A DNA stretch of 18,274 nucleotides from Clostridia bacterium. GTDB lineage: Bacteria > Bacillota > Clostridia > Oscillospirales > CAG-272. Location of the stretch: NCBI GenBank assembly GCA_900769475.1, contig CAAGGQ010000172.1, positions 1-18,274 of the forward strand, read 5' to 3'. This document shows positions 1 to 4,860 of this stretch, piece after piece. The number at the start of each line of letters is the position of its first letter. The first letter of the stretch is position 1. Both the position numbers and the translations under genes were made by a program. The notes beneath the pieces were generated by a model. It did not search any database. It saw only the letters and a list, made by a program, of their open reading frames with translations, and was not told the DNA's origin.

Positions 1-99
1 AATTGCTCGGTTCATAGTTTCCATCGTTGTTGATTCGGTCTATCGTACAATCCGAATACTTTGCGTTCGGGTTATCTTTATTATCTCTGATCCATGTGA
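1..99. repeat. Terminal direct repeat, left copy
   Basis: These 99 bases are identical to 18176-18274. An exact repeat of this length at the two ends of a contig is the usual mark of a circular assembly with a k-mer overlap, so one copy is redundant and the unit circle would be 18,175 bp. The repeat lies inside coding sequence that reads through the junction on the minus strand. A graph loop through a repeated 99-mer is the alternative. Confidence 0.85.
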
Positions 100-290
100 G
101 TACAATTGCTTCTTGCCCACAAAAAGGACACGGTTTCAACAAGTTCGCATTTTCCGTGTCTTCAATTTCCTCCCAGCCCGGACAGTCTATTCCACAATCG
201 TGCCACACTTCACATGCTGCAGCGTCCCGCGCGCAGTTAAAAGCAGCACTTTATGCCAATGGGTTTTTCGCATTCATCGCACGGGTTCAT
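1..290 (-). CDS. Cys-rich Zn-binding protein, needs a +1 frameshift; runs across the circle junction
   Basis: The start at 290 has an excellent ribosome binding site (GGAGGTG, 6 bases upstream) and overlaps the end of the methyltransferase gene. The first frame gives 17 residues (MNPCDECEKPIGIKCCF) and stops at TAA 239-237. Skipping one T in TTT-TAA-C puts the ribosome in a frame open through 238-1 with no stop, continuing the Cys pattern (CCFNC, HDCGIDC) and then a KPCPFCG knuckle. Across the junction the frame ends at 18159, giving about 101 residues if shifted. The knuckle resembles Lar-type zinc-ribbon phage proteins. The last third holds TIDRINNDGNYEPSN, reminiscent of HNH endonucleases. 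Coding in both frames is well supported; whether the shift is programmed, a mutation or an error is open. Function unknown. Confidence 0.6.
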
Positions 291-1098
291 CTTCCGCACC
301 TCCGTTTTCCACATCAGAAACGCCCTTGATGTATACCATCCAATGCGTATTCATTTTCTTTCCAGATCTGTGACCGTAAAGCGGTTCACACCCGATCGCA
401 TTGATTACTTGCCTTGTCGTGATTTCGATATCCGACCACTTAAAAACAAGCGTTCCATACGGTTTCAGTACACGCATGCACTCACGGAATCCGTCTCTGA
501 TAATGCTTTCCCAGTCTTCAGGCAACGTGCCATACATTTTGTACATCCATGCGCTTTCATTGATATGTAAATGCGGAGGATCAAACACAACGTGCCAGAA
601 AGTGTTATCTTCAAACGGCAAATGACGAAAATCCCCAACAATATCAGGTGACACATTCATTGTCCGTTCATAGCGCTTTGTTCCCAGCCGTTTGGACACG
701 TTACCTTCCCTTTGGTCAAAATAGACAGCTGCACTGCATTGTTTGTCAAACCAAATGCTTCTTGTGCCGCAAGTTGCATCCAGTATCACTTTTTCCATCC
801 ATTTATCTTCCCTTCCGTTTTCCTCACACAGCCCACGCCATTCAAAAACGTCACAGCCTTCACACATGTTGCAAATCGTTTTGTTTCTGTTTCCGCACAG
901 GCGGCACACTTTTTTCGGCTTTTTAACGTAACCTTTGAAATCGAACATCAGCGCATCCCTCTCACGCTTGACGGTTTCCAGTTCCGCTTTCAGCCGTGCG
1001 CTTTTCCGTTCAGCCTCGGTCAGCGCAGCATGCAAACTGGTTGCGTATTGATCCAGCGTGTCAATCCTCCGCTGCATCGCCATTTTTTCAGCGTCCAT
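274..1098 (-). CDS. SAM-dependent DNA methyltransferase with N-terminal coiled coil and zinc knuckle
   Basis: A 274-residue protein. The start at 1098 follows AAGGAGGTG with 4-5 bases spacing; the frame is open further upstream but lacks such a site. Residues 1-55 are a charged coiled coil. Next comes a Cys cluster (CRLCG ... CNMCEGC) ending in FEWRGL. The C-terminal two thirds is a class I methyltransferase: DATCGTRSIWFD is the SAM-binding region and FDPPHL is motif IV, where DPPH stands in for the usual DPPY/NPPY of amino-methyltransferases, followed by LKPYGTLVFKW. Proteins of this type are common in Firmicutes phage early operons and probably methylate DNA, perhaps against host restriction; the target is unknown. 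The N-terminal part resembles the separate 76-residue protein at 1268-1498, suggesting a fusion. Confidence 0.8.
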   Translation of the reverse strand: MDAEKMAMQRRIDTLDQYATSLHAALTEAERKSARLKAELETVKRERDALMFDFKGYVKKPKKVCRLCGNRNKTICNMCEGCDVFEWRGLCEENGREDKWMEKVILDATCGTRSIWFDKQCSAAVYFDQREGNVSKRLGTKRYERTMNVSPDIVGDFRHLPFEDNTFWHVVFDPPHLHINESAWMYKMYGTLPEDWESIIRDGFRECMRVLKPYGTLVFKWSDIEITTRQVINAIGCEPLYGHRSGKKMNTHWMVYIKGVSDVENGGAEDEPVR

Positions 1099-1109
1099 GT
1101 CACACCTCC

Positions 1110-1271
1110 TTAATAGAGCATTATGCGGTCGCAAAACTCGTTCACGGCATCCTCTAAAGCCATAGGCTTACACGATTCACGGCTGTACACCGTGCCGTCA
1201 TCCTGCAAGAAATAATACTGTTTCCCATGCCATGCGCTTGAGATCATGTCAAGAACATCAAATGCAGTCAT
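1110..1271 (-). CDS. Small hypothetical protein, 53 aa
   Basis: The ATG at 1271 overlaps the stop of the upstream gene in an ATGA, the usual sign of translational coupling, and the TAA at 1112-1110 sits inside the ribosome binding site of the methyltransferase gene. The product begins MTAFDVLDMISSAW and contains QYYFLQDDGTVYS, then an acidic helix and MLY at the end. It has no membrane segment and no cysteine pair. I do not recognise a family. Its tight packing between two real operon genes is the main evidence that it is translated. Confidence 0.6.
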   Translation of the reverse strand: MTAFDVLDMISSAWHGKQYYFLQDDGTVYSRESCKPMALEDAVNEFCDRIMLY

Positions 1272-1498
1272 TCGTCATCCTCCGGCAATCCACGCCATTC
1301 AAAGCACGGGATACCAACTTTCCGAATTTGCTCACAATCCATAACACTTGCACCTTCAGCACCGTGCTTACAGATGTCGCAAGGCGCAAATGTTGAATCC
1401 GTCAAGTACTTCAGCAGGAAATCACGTTCACGCTCAAGCTTCGTTACAGCGCTTGAACACAACTCCAGCCCCTTCTTGATCTCGTCAGGTGTTTTCAT
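1268..1498 (-). CDS. Small Zn-knuckle phage protein with FEWRG motif, 76 aa
   Basis: The start at 1498 is preceded by AAGGAGCGGGGAC, a good site, and overlaps the upstream gene by 14 bases. The first 37 residues form a helix with LERERDFLLKYL; then come CDIC, two more spaced cysteines and PCFEWRGLPEDDE at the end. The helix, cysteine cluster and FEWRG order is repeated in the N-terminal part of the methyltransferase at 274-1098. Four cysteines suggest one zinc ion. Short proteins with this ending are frequent in Firmicutes phage early operons; their function is unknown to me. Confidence 0.65.
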   Translation of the reverse strand: MKTPDEIKKGLELCSSAVTKLERERDFLLKYLTDSTFAPCDICKHGAEGASVMDCEQIRKVGIPCFEWRGLPEDDE

Positions 1499-1805
1499 GT
1501 CCCCGCTCCTTCTTTTTGTCGTAGCAAACCTCGCACAGCCAGTGAACAGGAGACGGCGCTCCGCACTGAACACACAAGCCCTGGGCACGACGGGAAGCTT
1601 TTAGCCTCTTGGTGCTAACCAGCTTTCGGGCGTTTTCCTGCTGCTTTTCGTCCTTCGTCATACGCTCACGTCGGCTCCGGTAATAAGCACGATGGTACGC
1701 AAGACACTTCTCGCACAGGGACCTCCTCGGGTTTTCGCGTTTCCCGCCGCAAAACGGACACAGGCCAGCCGCTTTACGGCTTTTATAAATCTCAGTTGGT
1801 GTCAT
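1485..1805 (-). CDS. Zinc-ribbon protein, 106 aa (paralogue of its neighbour)
   Basis: The start chosen is ATG 1805 (MTPTEIYKSRKAAG), which lies inside the end of the upstream gene with a 14-base overlap. A longer open frame reaches 1943 but runs through that gene. Two double-cysteine knuckles are visible: GLCPFCGGK ... LCEKC in the first half and GLCVQCGAPSP ... LCEVC in the second, joined by a very basic helix (YYRSRRERM). This would bind two zinc ions and probably nucleic acid. The same plan occurs in the next gene upstream (1792-2133), so the pair arose by tandem duplication. Specific function unknown. Confidence 0.7.
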   Translation of the reverse strand: MTPTEIYKSRKAAGLCPFCGGKRENPRRSLCEKCLAYHRAYYRSRRERMTKDEKQQENARKLVSTKRLKASRRAQGLCVQCGAPSPVHWLCEVCYDKKKERGHENT

Positions 1806-2133
1806 CCTGCGAACCGCCTTTCTTAGCCGCGTCTCGCTTGTCTTTGATCTTCTGCCTGCAGGAAGCGCATGTCCATTTGTCGGGCGACGGCCCCATGCAG
1901 TGGACACACTTTCCCTCGCTGCGCAAGCGGTGCAGGCGCTCATTTGCGGAATCAGAACGCTTCATCTTGTATTCCAGCAATTCTTTTGGCGGAAGACTCG
2001 ACAGGAAATTCCTATACCGGGCTCGCTCTACCGCCTTACACTTGCTGCATGCGGTAGAATGCGCGTCATCTAACTTGCCTCCACAGCGTGTGCATAAACC
2101 CTTCTCCTTGCGAGCATGATAGGTCTGCGACAT
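1792..2133 (-). CDS. Zinc-ribbon protein, 113 aa
   Basis: ATG 2133 follows GGGAGGTGTAATC, a strong site, two bases after the stop of the mazG-like gene. The protein has two knuckles, GLCTRCGGK ... CSKC and GKCVHCMGPSP ... CASC, separated by an Arg/Lys-rich stretch, and a basic C-terminus (KIKDKRDAAKKGG). Its layout matches the downstream paralogue at 1485-1805, including the CxxC-G/M-xPSP element in the second knuckle. Zinc-ribbon proteins of this kind recur in Firmicutes phage early regions. DNA or RNA binding is a reasonable inference, without a known target. Confidence 0.7.
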   Translation of the reverse strand: MSQTYHARKEKGLCTRCGGKLDDAHSTACSKCKAVERARYRNFLSSLPPKELLEYKMKRSDSANERLHRLRSEGKCVHCMGPSPDKWTCASCRQKIKDKRDAAKKGGSQDDTN

Positions 2134-2135
2134 GA

Positions 2136-2462
2136 TTACACCTCCCGGTTAATGCTGCGGTCGGCGGAGAACCCGTCAGGATAGCGCTTGCGAAGTTTTT
2201 CGACGTTCTGAGCTGCGACATCGTTCATGTTCAGGCCAAGTGCGGCACAGGTTTCAGCGATGTACCACAGCACGTCCCCCAGCTCCTCGGCAATATGCCC
2301 GCGGTCGAAGTGATGGCCCTGCATATAGGCTTTCTTCACGCTGTCAGCGACTTCTCCGCTTTCTCCGCACAGGCCAAGCGCGCCGTTCATAACGTGCTCG
2401 CCGGGGAGCAGGCTTCTATTGCTCGTACGCTGCGCGAGCTTCTGATACTCTGAAAACTGCAT
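2136..2462 (-). CDS. MazG-like nucleotide pyrophosphohydrolase
   Basis: A 108-residue all-alpha protein of the MazG/dUTPase superfamily, which hydrolyses nucleoside triphosphates to monophosphate and pyrophosphate. The metal-binding signature is clear: E34-SG-E37 in LCGESGEVAD and E60-LG-D63 in AEELGDVLWYIAE. The length fits a single-domain phage MazG. It starts at 2462 after AAGGAGAGATAACA. In phages such enzymes are thought to adjust nucleotide pools or lower alarmone levels; which applies here cannot be told. It is part of the leftward early operon, between a small membrane peptide and the zinc-ribbon pair. Confidence 0.85.
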   Translation of the reverse strand: MQFSEYQKLAQRTSNRSLLPGEHVMNGALGLCGESGEVADSVKKAYMQGHHFDRGHIAEELGDVLWYIAETCAALGLNMNDVAAQNVEKLRKRYPDGFSADRSINREV

Positions 2463-2474
2463 TGTTATCTCTCC

Positions 2475-2606
2475 TTATTCTTCAAAAACATCAGGTTCGG
2501 TAATTTCAATGTTTTCCGGTTCACTGGACACGCGCAGGCAGGCCCAGATGCACAACAGGATGAATGCCAGCGGGGCAAGACAGATAGCGATCAACCATCC
2601 TGACAT
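2475..2606 (-). CDS. Single-pass membrane peptide, 43 aa
   Basis: ATG 2606 lies inside the end of the upstream gene (16-base overlap) after GGAAGACAA, and the TAA is built into the ribosome binding site of the mazG-like gene. Residues 4-25 are hydrophobic (WLIAICLAPLAFILLCIWAC), a single transmembrane helix, followed by an acidic tail (SSEPENIEITEPDVFEE). The positive-inside rule (Arg just after the helix) favours a cytoplasmic C-terminus. No family recognised. Confidence 0.6.
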   Translation of the reverse strand: MSGWLIAICLAPLAFILLCIWACLRVSSEPENIEITEPDVFEE

Positions 2607-2848
2607 TTGTCTTCCTCCTTCTCAGGTTGCTTCAGGTACTCTTCAAACTGTACCAGCGCCTTCTTAATGTCTTTGACGTCCTTCGCGTCAGCATCCACCA
2701 GCCAGTCGATCAGGTCGACTTTGCCTTCCTCAAGGTCCAGAATCCAATGGAAGCGGCCAACCTTGACTTGCAGCTTCTCTACACGGCCGTAGGGCAACGT
2801 GATGGCGCATTCATTTTCCTTACCGGGTTTTTCAACGATGATAGGCAT
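2591..2848 (-). CDS. Small acidic hypothetical protein, 85 aa
   Basis: The start at 2848 (MPIIVEKPGKENE) is chosen for its strong ACAGGAGGATCAATC leader; the frame is open to 2980 but upstream residues overlap other coding sequence. The middle predicts beta strands (CAITLPYGRVEKLQVKVG) and the second half is a charged helix (DAKDVKDIKKALVQFEEYL) with an acidic, lysine-rich end. No cysteine motif or membrane segment of note. It is one of several short genes with overlapping ends in the leftward operon. I cannot assign a function. Confidence 0.6.
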   Translation of the reverse strand: MPIIVEKPGKENECAITLPYGRVEKLQVKVGRFHWILDLEEGKVDLIDWLVDADAKDVKDIKKALVQFEEYLKQPEKEEDKCQDG

Positions 2849-3014
2849 GATTGATCCTCCTGTAACTTCTTGTTTCTTTGTTAATTTGCATCCGCTCGAC
2901 CTCAGCACAGCGCCAGCCGTTACGCATGAACTCGCCCATAGCCTCTTTGCGCTCGCGGCTGTCCTCACGCCATCGGTCAAAGTAAAACAGCATTGCGCGT
3001 AACATCCTTAACAT
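2832..3014 (-). CDS. Small basic hypothetical protein, 60 aa
   Basis: ATG 3014 follows GGAGGGTGTCAC and overlaps the end of the upstream gene by 7 bases; the end overlaps the next gene by 17. The product is rich in Arg and aromatic residues (MLRMLRAMLFYFDRWREDS, MGEFMRNGWRCAEVERM). No recognisable domain. The overlaps and good ribosome binding site argue for translation. The short length leaves some doubt. Confidence 0.5.
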   Translation of the reverse strand: MLRMLRAMLFYFDRWREDSRERKEAMGEFMRNGWRCAEVERMQINKETRSYRRINHAYHR

Positions 3015-3241
3015 GTGACACCCTCCATCTCGTAGATGCGTTTTGCCACATCACCTACGCGCCATTTCTTGCGGCCGTTTACATTGATGGGATTGATCCC
3101 CTCCATGAATCGTTCGGCCGTTCTGCGGTCCTTCGCGCCCAGCTCCCGCCGTACATCCTCGACGCACAGCATGCCGCCGTAGAATCGCCGCATTTCTGTT
3201 GCGATTTCCTCCTCTCTTGAACTTCTTCTCAGCTTGGGCAT
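3008..3241 (-). CDS. Small HTH/Xis-like DNA-binding protein, 77 aa
   Basis: ATG 3241 (MPKLRRSSREEE) is preferred over the GTG three codons upstream because AAAGGAAG lies 8 bases ahead of it. The sequence GGMLCVEDVRRELGAKDRRTAERFM reads as a helix-turn-helix, followed by INVNGRKKWRVGDVAKRIYE, a strand-turn-helix typical of winged-helix excisionase-like phage proteins. A tyrosine integrase and attP are present and no other excisionase is evident, so this is my best candidate for the recombination directionality factor. That is inference from shape only; it could equally be a transcription factor. It is the first gene after the long structured leader. Confidence 0.6.
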   Translation of the reverse strand: MPKLRRSSREEEIATEMRRFYGGMLCVEDVRRELGAKDRRTAERFMEGINPINVNGRKKWRVGDVAKRIYEMEGVTC

Positions 3242-3535
3242 TTTATACACTTCCTTTCGGATTGGTATTTATTGAAAACCGGAAGGTGCGTCCTTCAGCG
3301 GTAAAGAATCCTCACCCTACACACAAAAAACCCGCCACCAGCAAACCTCTGTCATCGTTTACCGAGGACGCCGCACCGAAGAGGGCGGCACGCTGCTGAT
3401 CCTTCCGGTTGTTAGTGATCCTCCCTTACCCGCCTATTGCCCGACGGGCGGGGCGTTGGTCGCTTCGTGCTACTACCCACTACGACCCGACATTTACCAT
3501 TCAGCAACATAAGAATTATTTACCCTTGCGGGCAT
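3242..3535 (-). promoter_or_regulatory. Structured non-coding leader behind the tRNA-like RNA
   Basis: No convincing gene lies here. Read leftward, it holds a GNRA-capped hairpin just after the CCA end (TGCCC-GCAA-GGGTA, 3534-3521), a CCCGCC/GGCGGG stem (3452-3447 with 3434-3429) that competes with an inner GCCC/GGGC hairpin, a GGCGGG-TTTTTT tract near 3330, and a perfect 10 bp long-range pair AACCGGAAGG (3410-3401) with CCTTCCGGTT (3286-3277). That long-range pair excludes a local hairpin GAAGG-ACGCA-CCTTC (3296-3282). Mutually exclusive pairings around a T-tract suggest attenuation or antitermination of the early operon, but none of this is proven. Confidence 0.5.
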
Positions 3536-3605
3536 TGGTGCGGGATACCGGAGTTGAACCGGCAGCGTGTGAAAGGGGGTGAAAACACGCCGGACCCCCT
3601 CCCGC
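3536..3605 (-). ncRNA. tRNA-like RNA with an H-type pseudoknot in place of D and anticodon arms
   Basis: Minus strand, 70 nt, 5' to 3': acceptor GCGGGA (3605-3600); pseudoknot stem 1 GGGGGT (3599-3594); CCG; stem 2 GCGTGT (3590-3585); TTTC; stem 1' ACCCCC (3580-3575); TTTC; stem 2' ACACGC (3570-3565); T-arm TGCCGG (3564-3559), loop TTCAACT (3558-3552), CCGGTA (3551-3546); acceptor TCCCGC (3545-3540); ACCA. Both pseudoknot stems are perfect 6 bp, connecting loops are 3, 4 and 4 nt, and acceptor plus T-stem total 12 bp as in real tRNA (one G-U). The T-loop fits TTCRANY. There is no anticodon hairpin, so it is not a decoding tRNA. A hairpin (GCCCC-GCAC-GGGGC, 3622-3609) lies just upstream. It follows the Cro-like and 62-aa genes in the same transcript. 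Function unknown. Confidence 0.75.
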
Positions 3606-3623
3606 ATAGCCCCGTGCGGGGCG

Positions 3624-3812
3624 TTACTTGAGCTTGTTGCGAGCAATGATGGGAATTGCATAAGTGAGGTAGATTTGCTCCTCATCCCTCTTCTTGTGCA
3701 CCGTGTCGTAGTACGCATGCAGCTCAGCCAGCTTTTTGCAATGGCTCTGGCAGCCCGGTCTACGCTCTGGGCAATCTACGCCGTTCTGCCGGCACGGGGG
3801 TCGCTTTCCCAT
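3624..3812 (-). CDS. Small four-Cys phage protein, 62 aa
   Basis: ATG 3812 follows GGAGGGCAAGTAATC and lies directly after the stop of the Cro-like gene. The cysteines C7, C14, C21 and C25 sit in PPCRQNGVDCPERRPGC and SHC, followed by a long helix with HAYYDTVHKKRDEE and a short hydrophobic stretch (IYLTYAIPIIA). Short proteins with this C-x6-C-P-x5-C-x3-C pattern are common next to phage regulators in Clostridia. They are presumably zinc-binding, but I know of no established role. The tRNA-like RNA begins 19 bases after its stop. Confidence 0.7.
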   Translation of the reverse strand: MGKRPPCRQNGVDCPERRPGCQSHCKKLAELHAYYDTVHKKRDEEQIYLTYAIPIIARNKLK

Positions 3813-3814
3813 GA

Positions 3815-4024
3815 TTACTTGCCCTCCGTTGTTTCCTCAAAGAACAGTGTCCAGTCAAAACCCAACACCTCCGCGATGCGCTTTGCGGTATAAATGCGCG
3901 GTGTGCTTTTGCCTTTTTCTATCTCGCAGTAGGAAGGTTGCTTAATTCCAGAGCGGAAGGCGGCTTCTTTTTGATTAAGTCCAGCCTTTTTTCTTAGGTC
4001 TACGAGCCAGTTTCTTTCAGTCAT
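3815..4024 (-). CDS. Cro-like XRE-family regulator, 69 aa
   Basis: A single helix-turn-helix protein of the Cro/C1 (XRE) family: LRKKAGLNQKEAAFRSGIKQ is helix 1 to 3, PSYCEIEKGKSTPR the recognition region and YTAKRIAEVLGFDWTLFF helix 5. There is no C-terminal domain, as in Cro. It starts at 4024 after GAGGTGAT and is the first gene of the leftward early operon, reading from the promoter whose elements are covered by three operators. Divergent from the regulator at 4166. It probably binds the same operators and favours the lytic or induced state; that role is inferred from position. Confidence 0.8.
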   Translation of the reverse strand: MTERNWLVDLRKKAGLNQKEAAFRSGIKQPSYCEIEKGKSTPRIYTAKRIAEVLGFDWTLFFEETTEGK

Positions 4025-4037
4025 TTAATCACCTCGA

Positions 4038-4096
4038 ATTAGGTTATGCCTAATACTAACATAAGGTAGTGCCTAAGTCAATAGGTTTTGCCGAAT
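4038..4096. promoter_or_regulatory. Three operator sites for the divergent regulators
   Basis: Three related 17-bp imperfect palindromes: O1 ATTAGGTTATGCCTAAT (4038-4054), O2 ATAAGGTAGTGCCTAAG (4061-4077), O3 AATAGGTTTTGCCGAAT (4080-4096). O1 has perfect ATTAGG/CCTAAT arms; O2 and O3 keep AGG-N5-CC with outer mismatches, so affinity probably falls from O1 to O3. Centres are 23 and 19 bases apart, about two helical turns, allowing dimers on one face. They lie between the two XRE genes. Which regulator binds each site is inferred. Confidence 0.7.
4053..4081 (-). promoter_or_regulatory. Leftward early promoter
   Basis: On the minus strand, -35 TTGACT (4081-4076) and -10 TAGTAT (4058-4053) are separated by exactly 17 bases, about 30 bases before the Cro-like ATG. 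All three 17-bp operators overlap it: one at the downstream edge of the -10, one in the spacer, one at the -35. This is the expected layout of a repressible phage early promoter. Confidence 0.75.
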
Positions 4097-4133
4097 TTTT
4101 TTCATATTTTTTTAACACACAAATATAGTTTCT

Positions 4134-4149
4134 GCCTATATAATTAGGT
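4134..4149 (+). promoter_or_regulatory. Rightward -10 element with overlapping inverted repeat
   Basis: A perfect TATAAT (4139-4144) precedes the regulator at 4166, inside an inverted repeat CCTA-N6-TAGG whose half-sites are the operator half-sites in the opposite order. No good -35 is seen at 16-18 bases, so the promoter may depend on an activator or be weak. Confidence 0.5.
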
Positions 4150-4165
4150 AAAGGGGGATGTTAAC

Positions 4166-4489
4166 ATGACACGAATTAAGGAATGTAGATTACGCTCTGG
4201 GTTAAGTCAAAAATATGTAGCGGCTACGCTTGGTGTAAGCGCTCCGTCTGTATCCGACTGGGAAAGTGGAAAAACGAAACCCGTAATGGAAAATCTTGTT
4301 GCGCTCGCAGCTTTATACGGTGTTACAACAGACTATCTTCTCGGCCGTGAAGAAGCGCAACAAAAAACACCCGCTGATCCCATGCAGGAAAAGCGAGCGT
4401 ATCTCGTTAGTCTACTTATGCAATTTACAGATGAGGAAATCCAGCGGTTTGAAGATTTTGCGGCTGGCATACTGGCAGCTCGCAAGTAA
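4166..4489 (+). CDS. CI-like XRE-family repressor, 107 aa
   Basis: Residues 3-60 are a classic XRE helix-turn-helix: CRLRSGLSQKYVAATLGVSA, then PSVSDWESGKTKPVMENL and ALYGVTTDYLLGRE. The remaining 40 residues are helical (FTDEEIQRFEDFAAGIL) and probably mediate dimerisation. It lacks the S24 peptidase domain of LexA/CI repressors, so it cannot self-cleave in response to RecA; induction must work another way. The start at 4166 follows AAAGGGGG. It is divergent from the Cro-like gene, on the same strand as the integrase, which is the normal place of the lysogeny repressor in Firmicutes phages. Its 3' end is overlapped antisense by a small leftward gene. Confidence 0.8.
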   Translation: MTRIKECRLRSGLSQKYVAATLGVSAPSVSDWESGKTKPVMENLVALAALYGVTTDYLLGREEAQQKTPADPMQEKRAYLVSLLMQFTDEEIQRFEDFAAGILAARK

Positions 4490-4613
4490 GAGTTTCTTTC
4501 TTATATAATGCCGCCTCCAACAGGGAAATCATGCACAGCACTTTTTCGTCGCTCCAACTGTCTACCATTTGTTCTGCCTGTTCTCTTGTGATCCGTTTTC
4601 CGGTGCTGCTCAT
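4425..4613 (-). CDS. Small protein of an antisense mini-operon, 62 aa
   Basis: ATG 4613 has a very good ribosome binding site (ACAGGAGGGGCAAC). The first 44 residues look like a helical protein (ITREQAEQMVDSWSDEKVL, CMISLLEAALYKKE); the last 20 are encoded antisense to the 3' end of the repressor gene and look less protein-like. It is the third gene of a leftward trio with 4642-4755 and 4758-4835. Function unknown. The overlap with the repressor may matter more through transcription than through the protein. Confidence 0.5.
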   Translation of the reverse strand: MSSTGKRITREQAEQMVDSWSDEKVLCMISLLEAALYKKETLTCELPVCQPQNLQTAGFPHL

Positions 4614-4641
4614 GTTGCCCCTCCTGTCCTATTGGCCTACA

Positions 4642-4755
4642 TCACGTTTGCCGTAGCTGATGCCAGATATCCTCCAGCGTTTCGGTGTCTTGCCGCTTCA
4701 TGGCGGCGGTAATCTTTTTCATCAGTTCCTTGCGTCTGGATTCATCGTTGTACAT
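4642..4755 (-). CDS. Small helical protein, 37 aa
   Basis: Product MYNDESRRKELMKKITAAMK then RQDTETLEDIWHQLRQT, a highly charged, amphipathic, probably all-helical peptide. AAGGAGAG lies 12 bases ahead of the ATG, and the start is two bases past the stop of the 25-aa frame upstream, consistent with coupled translation. Peptides of this look are common in phage regulatory regions. Too short for family assignment. Confidence 0.45.
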   Translation of the reverse strand: MYNDESRRKELMKKITAAMKRQDTETLEDIWHQLRQT

Positions 4756-4757
4756 TT

Positions 4758-4835
4758 CTAATTTCTACTCTCCTTCCTATGCGGCGGTTGCCAACGTATC
4801 TCGCGTTTGCTATAAGACTTTCTCCATCTGTCCAT
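4758..4835 (-). CDS. Short basic leader peptide, 25 aa
   Basis: Begins MDRWRKSYSKREIRWQPPHR after GAGGTGATCGAAA, a good site, and ends two bases before the next ATG. Eleven of 25 residues are charged, mostly basic. It is the first frame behind a plausible leftward promoter. It could be a genuine peptide or only a leader that couples translation of the two downstream frames. Confidence 0.35.
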   Translation of the reverse strand: MDRWRKSYSKREIRWQPPHRKESRN

Positions 4836-4860
4836 TTTCGATCACCTCTGTTGTGGCCTG

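Noticed and set aside
3536..3605. Canonical tRNA gene on the minus strand
   Set aside because: The T-arm, acceptor and CCA fit, but there is no anticodon stem-loop; GGGGT/ACCCC as a D-stem would leave only 12 bases before the T-arm. The pseudoknot uses every base better.
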